Source: Phytophthora sp. 'mugwort'
Taxonomy: Eukaryota > Oomycota > Peronosporomycetes > Peronosporales > Peronosporaceae
Direction of reading: 5' to 3'
DNA: 64,000 bases
NCBI GenBank assembly: GCA_033558025.1
Contig: JAUCEF010000007.1
Coordinates: 3,720,001 to 3,784,000, forward strand
In this document: positions 21,609 through 32,089 of the stretch, piece by piece
Layout: each line of letters starts with the position of its first letter
How positions within the stretch are numbered: the stretch's first letter is position 1
Translations under genes and position numbers: made by a program
The notes under the pieces: model-generated
Databases searched by the model: none
What the model was told of the DNA's origin: nothing
The model's input: the letters and a program-made list of their open reading frames with translations, nothing else

Positions 21609-22930
21609 TTAACCGCTTGGTTCCCGAAATGGTGTGTACCAAACGTCGAAAGTACGGTACTTTTATGTCGTATCTTACGCCATAGCCAAGTCACTTAATT
21701 TTGTATGGTGAACACAGTCGACTGGCGGATAGGTATACAAAGTCTCAACAGGTTTAGCTGACAATGTCGTAGGCTATACACCATAAAGCTCTCTTTGTGC
21801 TATCAATGTTATAACATCCTACCGTTTCACAAAAAGTGGCTCAAAGAATTGTACAATGAGTCCATACAGGGGATAAAGACTATACGATAGAAGCACAAGC
21901 TCAAGAAAAACTAAGTTATGATGTGACAAAAGCAAACAGTCATCAAATATTACTGTTTGCTTGACGCTTCTATCCTCACTGTATCGGCGTACGCATTGCT
22001 CACTCTTGGTTGCAGCCATTCTCGCTTTCACCATCCTCGACATCAGCGTCTTCACTGTCAACGTGCAGCCCTCGACGCGTCGATCTACGCTTTCCTCCGT
22101 AAAACCACTTATTTGCTCAAGGTGGCCGGAATCGCTTGGCCGCAGTCAAATTCGTCGTCGCAGATGCAGAAACAGGTTATCGATTCGCCCTTGTAGTCGT
22201 GGCAGATTTTTTGCAGAGCCAACACTCGGCGTCATCCACGGAGCAGCGCTCACAAAGCCATGTCATTGCAACAGTCTGCGTTATCATCATAAATGTCCTC
22301 TTCGTCGCTCCTTCCCGAACTGAAACTTTCGTAGGCGCTCATGTTCTCGTCCTCTGGGACAAAATTGACGTCTCTCTTTACTTGATCTTGCGATTGTACT
22401 CAGTTGGTTGGAGTTTCAGAAACGTCTTGTTGCTCAACCTCGCTATCGACACCGGACGCTTTCGGCAAGAGCTGCAGCCCTGTGACAATAGATCGCGAAG
22501 ATCCGTCCTCTTGAAACTCGCGTGGCGACAAATCAAAAGCTCTAGGCACCCGCTGCCTGGGAAAGCTCTACGTCGGAGCCACTAGAGACCCCAAACAACT
22601 CCTTCAACGAACTCTGAGATAGCTTCGCACTTGTACCTATTTGGGAAACTGGAGTATCATCCTCTTCTGCAGCACTCGCTGCTTCTTCCGCAGTGCTTGC
22701 CCCCTCATGCGCAGCAGCAGCTTCCTCCGCAGCGCTTGCCTCCTCATCCGCAGCAGCATCGTCTTCCGCAGCGCTCTGGTTCTTATCCGAGGGGCATCTT
22801 CTGCGCCGATCACGGCGTCCTCCGCAGCGCTTGTTCCCTCTCCGCAGTGGCGTCTTCCGCAGCGCTCGTGCCCTTCTGTGATATTCTGCCATCTTCACTT
22901 GCAATCCATACTCTATCGCATACCTGACAA
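21609..22930 (-). mobile_element. Deleted piggyBac copy (N- and C-termini joined)
   Basis: The left edge is TTAA (21609-21612) followed by CCGCTTGGTTCCCGAAATG, matching the inverted right end of the 4.6-kb copy. Reading leftward from 22904, an alanine/glutamate-rich N-terminus (ORF 22542-22904) leads to KELFGVSSGSD and LQLLPKASGVDSE, matching the N-terminus of the other copy. It then jumps directly to LCERCSVDDAECWLC and FDCGQAIPA, the C-terminal cysteine-rich domain (about 22110-22260). The catalytic middle is gone. It is a non-autonomous deletion derivative. The 5' terminus is not found, so the copy is also truncated on the right. Confidence 0.75.
22680..22880. repeat. Short tandem repeats encoding Ala/Glu-rich tract
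   Basis: Units of about 24-33 bp built on CTTCCTCCGCAGCGCTTGCC recur six or more times. On the minus strand they encode repeats such as EEASAAEEAAA in the piggyBac N-terminus. The repeats make several false plus-strand frames. Confidence 0.7.
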
Positions 22931-23224
22931 CAGCTTCCTCCCCAGCGAATATACCATCACCATCCGGACTTACGTAACTCTAATCATTTTGTATACCGCT
23001 TGGACGCTTCGACCTCCAGGCTAACGCGCGAAGTTGGCACCAAAAACGACCAAAGTTGGTGTCCCGTACAACGACGGCAATGGCCGCATTTTTCCCGCGA
23101 GGGCTTGAACGTATGCGTGCATTACTTAAGATCTTCATATTTTGTCATTGTGAGGAAAAAAACATAATACTGTTGGGATATGGACTAAACTCGCAAACCG
23201 GTCCAAGTTCTCCAACCAAATCTA

Positions 23225-23420
23225 TTAACCCCTTAATATCCGACGTCATAAGTTACGCCAAAAAAAATCTATGTCGTATTATACGATATACAGAAGACTA
23301 CAATAGGAAATGGTTCGACCTTTACTTTAATCTAGTCATTTCCAAAAAAATAAGGTGGCGGAGGTCGATGCGGACAGCACAAAAACGGGTCAGCGGGAAA
23401 GGATTTGTGGCTATGACAAC
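23225..23420 (+). mobile_element. piggyBac 5' end fragment
   Basis: An intact TTAA (23225-23228) is followed by CCCCTTAATATCCGACGTC and then a sub-terminal block (AAGTTACG, ATACAG, TAGGAAATGG, CTTTAATC) that matches 6218-6340 of the full copy in the same orientation. It is cut off before the transposase, about 100 bp from the 3' end of the GAF gene. It gives the unmutated left terminus of the family. Confidence 0.7.
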
Positions 23421-23525
23421 TAGGAGGATCCACTGTCGTGCCATTTTAGATTTTGCCGGATGGGCAGAAGCAATGACAACTGGTTTTGAAGACTATTAAT
23501 CACGATGGCCAAGCTCAACCATCCG

Positions 23526-26500
23526 TTACCCCTCTTCCTCCTCCTCACTATTGTCATTTTCTTCCCAAATGACACCTTCTTGGACTTTGGTAGTACCGAC
23601 GGTACATTGACCACTACGTGTAGATCCTCTTGGTGCAGTCGCCATCGCTCCTGCACGCATTGCTCTCCATCGTTTCAGAAGCACAGAACGAGCCGACTGC
23701 TGGATAACCCATTGCCAATCCCGTCTAGTCACGACGCCACACACACGTGGGGCTCGCTTCTGTAGTAATGGGAATTCGTAGGCAAACCAGCGCATGAATT
23801 CGTCCATCGAGATGCCACCGGAGCCATCGCTGTCCATCATCGCAACAACATCGGCCACTTCTTCTTGGTTCAACGGAACGTGCAGTCTCGTGATCAAGGC
23901 AGCAGCGCGTTCTCTCCCCAATTCGCTGCTTCCGACCTCATCCAAAAGCTCAAATAAATCACCAACATCTTCTCTAAGCGCTTCGTCACGAGGCAATCGC
24001 GCTCGTTCTCTCTCAATCTCGCGTCGATGTCTCCACATGAGCTCTTCCTCTTTCCGTCTCTGTTCTCGTCCAATTTTACTGACGAAATACTCGTGGAACG
24101 ACCCGAACGTGGCCATATCTGTACGCCAGGCGCCATCCGTTAAAGTCTCTTTCGACAAAGTGACAGCGTCATGTTGAGTGACAGACAGCAATTGGGTCGT
24201 AAATCGCCGAGGTCGCGACCCTTTCGCCCGCTGACGTCGGCGGCGAAAAGCTCGCTGGACTCGGATCGCCGCTCGTGTCCACTTCATGAACAAGACTCGA
24301 CGACGTGCCAGATATTGACGAAACGCACACTGAATCGCCACTGCCGCATGACGTTCTCGTCGTCGCTTCTTGACTTGAGCTCGTGCTTGAGTCTGACGAA
24401 TAAAGCATTGCACTTTTGTCGCTGGTTCATCACTAAATAGGTTCCGTTCCCGAGCCACCTCTGTCTCGAGGTAGTTGAGGTAGCGCACTACAGCCGATTG
24501 AGCGAGTAATAACTTGACTAGAGCTTGTAGAGCGACATCCGCTTCGTCGCCAATAGGTTTCGTGTCTTTTACAGAACGTGATTCTACCTCATGAAGAATC
24601 TCCTTATAACTACGAAGAAGTATTCGTGCTCGTCCAATAGTTCCCCAAACTTTCTTGTCAGTTGGATCAAGTTGCAGGAGTTTCCGTCCAGCCTGCATCT
24701 TTAGGTATTCCTTGATCAAATTGGTCTCACTAAGAGTTACTACACTCTCCCGCTTGGAGCCACAAGCTACCAGCGTCACTCTCAGTAGTGCCATCATTAA
24801 AGTAGTCGTAACTTCTCCACTCTCACTCGTAGTCGCAAACATGGCGCTCCAGTTGTCATTAACATTCGAGTCAGCGTCTCGAGCAGTGGCCTGAGCTCCA
24901 GTGAGGAACTGGCGCATGGCGGCACCATAACGTCCCTCAATTTGTTGAAAATTCGCTTGCGCTTGTTTCAAGAGCGAAATAAGTAAAAACCCACCCCCCC
25001 CTCGTTGTGACGGGGATAGAAAACGTTTGGCGTTAATCTCTTCGTAACCGTTTGGCGGGTTCGTGAGTATTTGAGTCGCTATTAGTTCGGAACGAGTTCT
25101 CACTTCGCGAATCACCTTTTCCACGATTTTTGCAGCCTGGACGGACTGTTTCTCGATCGTGAAAACAATGAGATCGTGTCGTCCTTGATACTCCAAAGCT
25201 CGGACAAAGACATGAAGAGAGACTTTTTCGTGTCGAAGTTGTTGAGCTCGAGACGGCGAGAGTGACTGCAATTCTGGAGCGCGTCTTATTAATTCTTTTT
25301 GCTTTTGAAATTCTTCTTCTTCGTGTTTCTTCTTCTTCCCGTAGCGAAAAAAGTTATTCCCTCTAAATAGTGATATTGGTCCTCTGCGCTTTGCAGGTGT
25401 TTGCTCTTGCATCCCTTTCGACTTAACGCTCCTCGCTGCGTTAATCGTGTCTTGTGAGGCTTTCACTGGAGGTGCTGGACTCGTTTTCTTCGTCATGAAA
25501 ATGGTCACTGGCGCTTTCGATGCCTCAAATTGTCGAATCTTTTTGTCAAGTTTTCCACGTAAAGCTCGTCCTGGTGGAATTTTGTGTTGCTGCTGACTAA
25601 ACAACACAATCGGCGTCTTCAAGCTCAATGTTTGAGCTGTAGACGTGGTCGAGGCATAGCCATCGTCATTTATCAACGCGTCTGTCGCTCGTGTACAGCT
25701 ACCGTCTGTAAAGCGGACCACAACTCCATCTTTTGCGTCAAGATATTCTTGTAACATGAGAAACAATTCCGTTGTGAAAGTTTCAAGAGCACAAGCACGA
25801 AACACGTGTGTATACACGTCACACACCACTGCAGCGAACGCGAAGAAGTACTGTCGTTGATAGTTGGTAAAAAAGACGGAACTATCTCTCTCGTCTTGAA
25901 GTAGTTTTTCTCGCTTTGTCCTTCCTATCATTTCACGCTCTTCCGTGGTCTTAACGTCGTGACTGAAGATGCACAATGCCAGTTTAGCGTCACCGCCTTG
26001 AGCTGCCACCGAAGTATCCAGCATCACGGCGAAGCACGCACAAGTATTAGCACCGTGCTTTTCTATCCCTTCTACCGGTTGTAACCGAGATCGACTCGTG
26101 TCTAATGTTCGTGGTACGTTGGTCATTGGCAGGAACATTTGGGTCTCCGAGTGAATTTCATGTTGAATCTGCGCTCTGTCACACCAGTTGACGGCGCAAT
26201 AGTGTTCCGGCAACGTCTTAACCGGCCGTCGCGTGCTCGAACGCTGCCATGCTTCCAGTCGAAACAAGCTCGTAAAGTCTTCTCCAAGCGTGAGGATTTG
26301 CTGCGAGTGAATATCCACGAGATCGCGACGTAACCCATCAAGAATGGTAGAGTAAAAGAGTCTCAAGTCTGTGTGTGGACGTGTCGTGAGACTTCGTAGC
26401 TGGTCGTAACTCACTCGATGTCGCGTCGACAAGATCTCTTCGTGGAGTCTCGATGCGGCCGCCTTGAAGAACGTCACGACGTCAGGCTCTACGACGTGTA

Positions 26501-29500
26501 CGAATTTGCCACAACCAAACGCTTCTGGCCCTAAACTATCAGCACAAAGCACATAATTATCGCCCATCGGAGCAGCGAGAAACACACGCTGTGCCGACTT
26601 GGACGTCAACATTCGAACAGGAAATGGTTCTCGCGATAATACAAGTTGAGTGAATTGTTGCTTCCGAAGACTTTGCACGACTGGAAGAGAGAAATTGTCG
26701 ACCTTTTCGAGATTTATTGCGACGCCGAGCATGAGACTCTGACTGGAAGCAGCTGCAAACCGGAGCTGAAGATGCGAAGCTTGGCTCTTGGTATGGTTTG
26801 TCAGCTCTCGTTCACCGAGATACACGTCACCGTTGTCTCGACTCATGGCCTGGCCGATTGTCTCCATTACGGAAGGGAAAATGGTTTTGTACATGGTTTG
26901 AGTGGCTTCACTGGGTGGTAAACTCTCTAACGACATGCAAACCTCATTGATCTTTCGTGTTGCTAGTCGTCGTGCCACAATCCCCTCAACTCGTATGTTC
27001 ACCAATGTTATGAGGGAATTAATATTTGGCAGAATCGACAGTAAGAACTCTTCGTCGTACATCCACGTCGCCCCTTTGACACGACGTAGGACGAGAACTG
27101 TCGGGATTAACGTAGCTTCATCATCGTCACCGTCACGCGTTGATAAACAGTGAACGACCAGGATCTCAGGATATCTCGAAAGCTGATGAACTGGCTGAAA
27201 AACCTTCTTACTCACTATTTCACCATCGACCTGCTGGTGGAATCGCTCTTCCAGACTTTGTATCAAACTCAATTCTTCCTCTGCGTTCATTTCGACTTGA
27301 TCATCACTTGTCGAGCGCTGCATCGATGCTACCACTCGTTTCCGACCCCATTTTCTACAATTTTTATCACACTCGTACCGAAGTGTTTGCATCGCATAAA
27401 CTGCGAGTAAATTGCGTGAAATGAGTATGAAAATCTCTTGAAAAAGTAACGGAAATGTCGTGCGATTCCCTTGAAACAAGTCAGGAAGAAGTTTTCTCGC
27501 ATCATTCGCAGCTAAAGTGCGAAGATTCTCACCAAGATAATTCGCTGCCTTCTCCAAAAAGGCCACCACGCCGTCTTCAGGGAATGCAGGAGAGAAAACA
27601 CCGCCAGCAGCGCCAGGGAAAGTATCGACCGACAAAGTCCCAACGAATGGTATCGGAACGCAGACAAAAGGTCCTTGAGGAGGTCTAGAATTTCCAAAGA
27701 ACTTCAATTTTTGCCTAGATTTCCTGTCATGTTGTTGTAAATTTTCTTGTTCTTGGAAATGCTGCGAAAGATTGGGAATGACGATAACGCGCTGGCTCGC
27801 GAAGCCTCGAAACGAGAGACTTTGGGTTGTATCAACCGACTTGTTGTCCATTTGACTCTTTGGCGACGCACATATAAAGCGAATCCGTTCACTGAGTGGA
27901 GCAACTAGACCTATATAGGCATCTACGCCGTTAAGTGCGTTCTCAATTTCTTGTAAGACCAAATGAGGGAGATATAATGAGACCATCTGGGGATTATCAG
28001 CACTGGGCTTCAAGTTCTCACATGCTGACATTATTCGAACTAATGCGTCGTCGCGGAGTTGTTGACGGTAACGAACGGTACGTTCACGAACGACTGTGAG
28101 GACCTCTGCGAAATGTTGACCAAGTTTACGTAAGAAATCCACGACTCCAAGCTCAGGTTGCAACTCATGAGACGCTTGTTCGTACGTATACAAATTATCC
28201 AGCGCTAATACGCCGAGAGTACCAACCGGGACGACGATAAACGGCCACTTTCGCTCTTCGATTGGTTCGTTAGTAAAATACCGGAGCTTTTTAAAATACG
28301 AGCCAGTCTTCTCTACATCTCGACTTGTTACAACGATAGCAAGTTGCTTCTCCAGGGCCAAGAAACTAACACCATTCCCGTGCTTAAGCTTCTTCCCTGT
28401 CATAATGCTAGACACAGAAGCGCTAGTGTACCGGAGTATCCGCAATGCAGGTTCCCACATACCAAAGTAAACATTAGGAGACCCCAATGTGCGTTCAATG
28501 AGAGCAATCGTGTCTCGCTGCAGCTGAAGAAGACACTCCATCTCCACTTCGTTACCAGGGGATAATGTATGCTCATAACGTCCAGAACTAGGGTCAGGAA
28601 GTGATATATCATGATCATTTAGTACTTTTTGGCACCGTTCTCGAAATTCACTGAGAGCTGCCGTACGCACACGCGACCGATGGATTGTTTCCTGTAATTT
28701 TGTCATATACTTTGAAGTAAGATTCGTGACACGTTGTAGATAAATGGAGTCGCAGCTTGCGTGAAAATGAGGTAACGTCGTGAGTGTGAGGAAAAGTTTC
28801 GATGCTGGTCGACTCAAAGCCTGCATTTCCGAGTACAAACTCGACGATGCACCAAGAAACATCTTAAGAGCGTGGGCGATATACCTCTCGTTTGTGATAC
28901 GATCGGCGCGAGCAGAAGCTGCTGCCTCAGTCGAAATCGCAGGCACGTCTTTCAATAAAAATAAATAATTGTCGGCGATTTGCCTCTCGACGAGTTTAGC
29001 CTTCTCCATTTCAACTGCTGCTCGCCGTGGTACGATTTGATCTTCATCAATTAATTGCTGATATCTCTGCACAATTTGCTCATGTTCCAGTTCATCTTGT
29101 CGAATCGCAGCCAGAAGTTTACTCACATTGTTGATGGTTTCACCGGCTTGTAATTGAGTTAAATAACTCACAATCGTATCCGTACACAACTCTTTTACGC
29201 GGAAAGCGAGAGGTCGAACCACATTAAACAACCCAGAGCGAGACAATTCTCGCTCACTCTCTGAGAACTCATACACAAGTGTACTTTTTCCCTGTACTCC
29301 ATCGACCTCCACTACTCGAACTTTCCAGCCTCCAACCACCACGTCCTTTAGAGCTCGACAAGCGTAGAACAGCAATTGTTGTGGTGATCGGAGTGGGTCT
29401 TGACACGAAAGCTCAAGTTCATACAACGCATACGACCGCCGCTTTGTGTAGATGGCACGGGCGAGCAACTTGGCCAGTGGGACCAAAAAGTCTAAAATTC

Positions 29501-31916
29501 CAGTCTCGGGATGACCTTCGTCGTATCTTCCCTTTGGAACTTTTTGGAAAGAATCAATAGTGAGCACTCCGACAGAAGAATCTTCGTACAAGAGAGGGAA
29601 AAAGAGAAATGGGAACGCCTCCTCCATAGCTTGAGGTCTGTGGCGGAAGACGCCGATGCGTTGTAAACGTGTTCTCAGCTCCGATGTCGACGTCACTATG
29701 ACTGGCATCTTCGTGTCCAGACATTGGAATGAGACGCCTTGGCCTCGATTCAATGAGCACCCCAGCACGGTGGACCCTTGACTTACAAACCTATACTTGA
29801 GCTGAACTCCATCTGCTTGAAGTTCAGCGATTTGAGCGTGAACACCGGGTAAACACTCGACGATATCCTCGAACACATTGTGGACAAGGTCGTGGAGCGC
29901 TCGAAGGGCATCTGCTGATGGATTGAGGCCAATCGAGTGGAATCTCTGAGACTGTTTTGCCACTGTACGCTGTCGTAGAGCGTGTCGTGCTTCACGGCCA
30001 CGAACGCACGCTAAAGCTTGTTCGGCCATAACAACTGCTTGGCTTATAAAATCGCAGAAATCCGGAGACGGTTCAAACTGAGCTGCGAAATCCACTTCCA
30101 GAACGTATTTTATAGCTTGAGACCTCGAACTGTCGCGAAGAAGAACTACAAGTCCGTTTGGATTGTGGATACGAATGATTTTCGACATTTGCTGCGTCTT
30201 TGATTTGATTTCTTCCTCCTCGAGTTGATGACACAATTGGCGAATCTGGAAATGTTTCGAGTTTACGTTGCGAATAGGAAGAAACTGACGAAGTTGAGCC
30301 CAGGACAGCGTCTGAAGTGATCGATCCGACCATGAAATCTGGTACGTTGCAGCCTCCCAGCGCTGACTCCTGGATGTCGTCGAGCTTACTGGATCTGAAT
30401 GGATGTGAAGAATCCCTCCACGTATCAAAGACGGATACAAAGATGTTCCATCGTCACAAGAGGCTCGAATGGCGTGGTCGTTCTCCTTATAGAGCGCAAT
30501 TCGCTTTATCTTGTGGTCCTGTCCATCAAGAAACGGCGCTAATCGGTCGTCTGGAACGGAAGTCGAGGCGACGACGTCGATGTCCCATTCCGACGCTACT
30601 TTGGACTCTCTTTTGGTCTTCTTCGTGATTTTCCATACCACTACGCGCTCCAATGGCTCCATCGACCGTGTGATAGCACGAATTACTACATCATAAACGT
30701 CATACGCTGTGCATACGGAACTACGTGAAACGTTGGCAATCTCTCGGATCCAATGAATTCGACGATACGCAGCGAGAAACGAGCCTGCAAGTGTCGAGAT
30801 TCCATCGAGAAACTCCAGAACGTTGTCATCTTGAGTAAAAAGAGGTGCTCGTTCGTTGGAATCGACGAGATGAAGGCGACTTCCTCGCTGAAGAGTACGA
30901 ATCAACTCAAGCAACCGCTTTCGCGTCGCTACTTTGAGGCGCTGGTAACGTCGCAGATCGAGTTCTGTGAGTGCAAGAAAGCGAGCGCCATCCATTTTCG
31001 CCTTCTTGAGCTCCATTGCTGCATCTGGCAACTGCATTCGCACCAGAAATACATACAGAGCTTGAATTGACATGGACTGAGGCAGTAAACGCTGTGCCTT
31101 GCGACACGCATCCACAGAGAGAACACCAACTATGCTGCGATTCCCAGAGACTAATGGGAAGCACGAGAACGGTCCTGTCAATGTTTCATTTGCTTTAAAG
31201 CGATGAAGTTCGTGTCGATCGAGACTCGCCACGTCATCCACAACGATCGCTTCTTTTGTATCCATGACTTGTATTGTAATGCTCCTAGATCCGAGCTGAT
31301 GCTCGTCCGATTGATTCCCCGTTACTTGAGGACGATATTCTAACCTTTGATGCAGCATGGAACTTTTGGTAGAACACGCAACGAAGTGAACGATCGGAGT
31401 TGGTGAGACATTAGGTGGACTTGGGAGCGCTTCGTACATTCCGAGATAGACGTCACAGTCGGTCAAACAACCCTGACAAACGTTTACGATTTTCCGTTGG
31501 GTTTGTACCAGTGTTGGAAATTTTGAGTTCCACTTGTCAAAAGCACTGTTAGATCTTAGAATCTCGAGCTGCGTCACCTTCTCCGTTACGTGGTTAAAGT
31601 ATTGTGTCAATTCATCTAGAGCACGGGAATAAGTCATGCGAGCTGTAATAGCTTGCTCTATGGTGTTGGAATAGAGCAATTGGGGCTGCGGGGGGAGCTG
31701 GGAGAAAAAAGTCGCCACTAAATGGGCACTTCGAGTCTGACGTGCACGACGAATGAGCTCTCGATCTTCTGGAATGGACTCCTCATCTGGAATAGGACGT
31801 CTGTCTGTCTTAAAGTGGTGACGTAAGTGACCGGGGACGAACTCGTAGCTCTCTGGTGAGTCATCTCGCTCGCTCGATTGCCCGTTGGCCGGCATATCCG
31901 ATCTTTTGGTCGCCAT
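23526..31916 (-). CDS. Giant GAF/SAM/IQ/EF-hand protein, 2,796 aa
   Basis: A single exon of 8.4 kb; the ATG at 31916 has a good context (AACATGGCG). At least five GAF-like domains are visible at about residues 140-390, 670-825, 1128-1285, 1312-1470 and 1680-1830; each ends in GVLxxD followed by a helix such as ILDFLVPLAKLLARAI. GAF folds bind small ligands, often cyclic nucleotides, but ligand residues cannot be assigned here. A SAM-like domain (about 285-345, LYVFLVRMQLPDAAMELKKA) lies inside the first GAF. About residues 2498-2563 hold three IQ motifs (AIQCAFRQYLARRR is clearest), expected to bind calmodulin. One EF-hand loop, DSDGSGGISMDE, lies at about 2693-2704, with a degenerate partner before it. 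No membrane segment is seen. This suggests a cytosolic calcium-responsive scaffold or sensor; the function is unknown. Confidence 0.93.
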   Translation of the reverse strand: MATKRSDMPANGQSSERDDSPESYEFVPGHLRHHFKTDRRPIPDEESIPEDRELIRRARQTRSAHLVATFFSQLPPQPQLLYSNTIEQAITARMTYSRALDELTQYFNHVTEKVTQLEILRSNSAFDKWNSKFPTLVQTQRKIVNVCQGCLTDCDVYLGMYEALPSPPNVSPTPIVHFVACSTKSSMLHQRLEYRPQVTGNQSDEHQLGSRSITIQVMDTKEAIVVDDVASLDRHELHRFKANETLTGPFSCFPLVSGNRSIVGVLSVDACRKAQRLLPQSMSIQALYVFLVRMQLPDAAMELKKAKMDGARFLALTELDLRRYQRLKVATRKRLLELIRTLQRGSRLHLVDSNERAPLFTQDDNVLEFLDGISTLAGSFLAAYRRIHWIREIANVSRSSVCTAYDVYDVVIRAITRSMEPLERVVVWKITKKTKRESKVASEWDIDVVASTSVPDDRLAPFLDGQDHKIKRIALYKENDHAIRASCDDGTSLYPSLIRGGILHIHSDPVSSTTSRSQRWEAATYQISWSDRSLQTLSWAQLRQFLPIRNVNSKHFQIRQLCHQLEEEEIKSKTQQMSKIIRIHNPNGLVVLLRDSSRSQAIKYVLEVDFAAQFEPSPDFCDFISQAVVMAEQALACVRGREARHALRQRTVAKQSQRFHSIGLNPSADALRALHDLVHNVFEDIVECLPGVHAQIAELQADGVQLKYRFVSQGSTVLGCSLNRGQGVSFQCLDTKMPVIVTSTSELRTRLQRIGVFRHRPQAMEEAFPFLFFPLLYEDSSVGVLTIDSFQKVPKGRYDEGHPETGILDFLVPLAKLLARAIYTKRRSYALYELELSCQDPLRSPQQLLFYACRALKDVVVGGWKVRVVEVDGVQGKSTLVYEFSESERELSRSGLFNVVRPLAFRVKELCTDTIVSYLTQLQAGETINNVSKLLAAIRQDELEHEQIVQRYQQLIDEDQIVPRRAAVEMEKAKLVERQIADNYLFLLKDVPAISTEAAASARADRITNERYIAHALKMFLGASSSLYSEMQALSRPASKLFLTLTTLPHFHASCDSIYLQRVTNLTSKYMTKLQETIHRSRVRTAALSEFRERCQKVLNDHDISLPDPSSGRYEHTLSPGNEVEMECLLQLQRDTIALIERTLGSPNVYFGMWEPALRILRYTSASVSSIMTGKKLKHGNGVSFLALEKQLAIVVTSRDVEKTGSYFKKLRYFTNEPIEERKWPFIVVPVGTLGVLALDNLYTYEQASHELQPELGVVDFLRKLGQHFAEVLTVVRERTVRYRQQLRDDALVRIMSACENLKPSADNPQMVSLYLPHLVLQEIENALNGVDAYIGLVAPLSERIRFICASPKSQMDNKSVDTTQSLSFRGFASQRVIVIPNLSQHFQEQENLQQHDRKSRQKLKFFGNSRPPQGPFVCVPIPFVGTLSVDTFPGAAGGVFSPAFPEDGVVAFLEKAANYLGENLRTLAANDARKLLPDLFQGNRTTFPLLFQEIFILISRNLLAVYAMQTLRYECDKNCRKWGRKRVVASMQRSTSDDQVEMNAEEELSLIQSLEERFHQQVDGEIVSKKVFQPVHQLSRYPEILVVHCLSTRDGDDDEATLIPTVLVLRRVKGATWMYDEEFLLSILPNINSLITLVNIRVEGIVARRLATRKINEVCMSLESLPPSEATQTMYKTIFPSVMETIGQAMSRDNGDVYLGERELTNHTKSQASHLQLRFAAASSQSLMLGVAINLEKVDNFSLPVVQSLRKQQFTQLVLSREPFPVRMLTSKSAQRVFLAAPMGDNYVLCADSLGPEAFGCGKFVHVVEPDVVTFFKAAASRLHEEILSTRHRVSYDQLRSLTTRPHTDLRLFYSTILDGLRRDLVDIHSQQILTLGEDFTSLFRLEAWQRSSTRRPVKTLPEHYCAVNWCDRAQIQHEIHSETQMFLPMTNVPRTLDTSRSRLQPVEGIEKHGANTCACFAVMLDTSVAAQGGDAKLALCIFSHDVKTTEEREMIGRTKREKLLQDERDSSVFFTNYQRQYFFAFAAVVCDVYTHVFRACALETFTTELFLMLQEYLDAKDGVVVRFTDGSCTRATDALINDDGYASTTSTAQTLSLKTPIVLFSQQQHKIPPGRALRGKLDKKIRQFEASKAPVTIFMTKKTSPAPPVKASQDTINAARSVKSKGMQEQTPAKRRGPISLFRGNNFFRYGKKKKHEEEEFQKQKELIRRAPELQSLSPSRAQQLRHEKVSLHVFVRALEYQGRHDLIVFTIEKQSVQAAKIVEKVIREVRTRSELIATQILTNPPNGYEEINAKRFLSPSQRGGGGFLLISLLKQAQANFQQIEGRYGAAMRQFLTGAQATARDADSNVNDNWSAMFATTSESGEVTTTLMMALLRVTLVACGSKRESVVTLSETNLIKEYLKMQAGRKLLQLDPTDKKVWGTIGRARILLRSYKEILHEVESRSVKDTKPIGDEADVALQALVKLLLAQSAVVRYLNYLETEVARERNLFSDEPATKVQCFIRQTQARAQVKKRRRERHAAVAIQCAFRQYLARRRVLFMKWTRAAIRVQRAFRRRRQRAKGSRPRRFTTQLLSVTQHDAVTLSKETLTDGAWRTDMATFGSFHEYFVSKIGREQRRKEEELMWRHRREIERERARLPRDEALREDVGDLFELLDEVGSSELGRERAAALITRLHVPLNQEEVADVVAMMDSDGSGGISMDEFMRWFAYEFPLLQKRAPRVCGVVTRRDWQWVIQQSARSVLLKRWRAMRAGAMATAPRGSTRSGQCTVGTTKVQEGVIWEENDNSEEEEEG

Positions 31917-32089
31917 GTTAAGTTCGTACGACTGGACGGACGCGACTAGTACACAATTAGTTGCTAAAAACGTTTAGCTCCTGTATGATCTTAAGATTAA
32001 TTGCTGTAAATATCCATTTCCAGAGTTTCCTGTACGACCAATGGGTTCGTTCAGAATATTTTTTTCTGGCACGTGGGTGCGTCCACATG

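Noticed and set aside
22542..22904. Alanine/glutamate-rich ORF that could be a separate small acidic protein
   Set aside because: It continues into piggyBac N-terminal and C-terminal similarity on the same strand, so it is part of that element.
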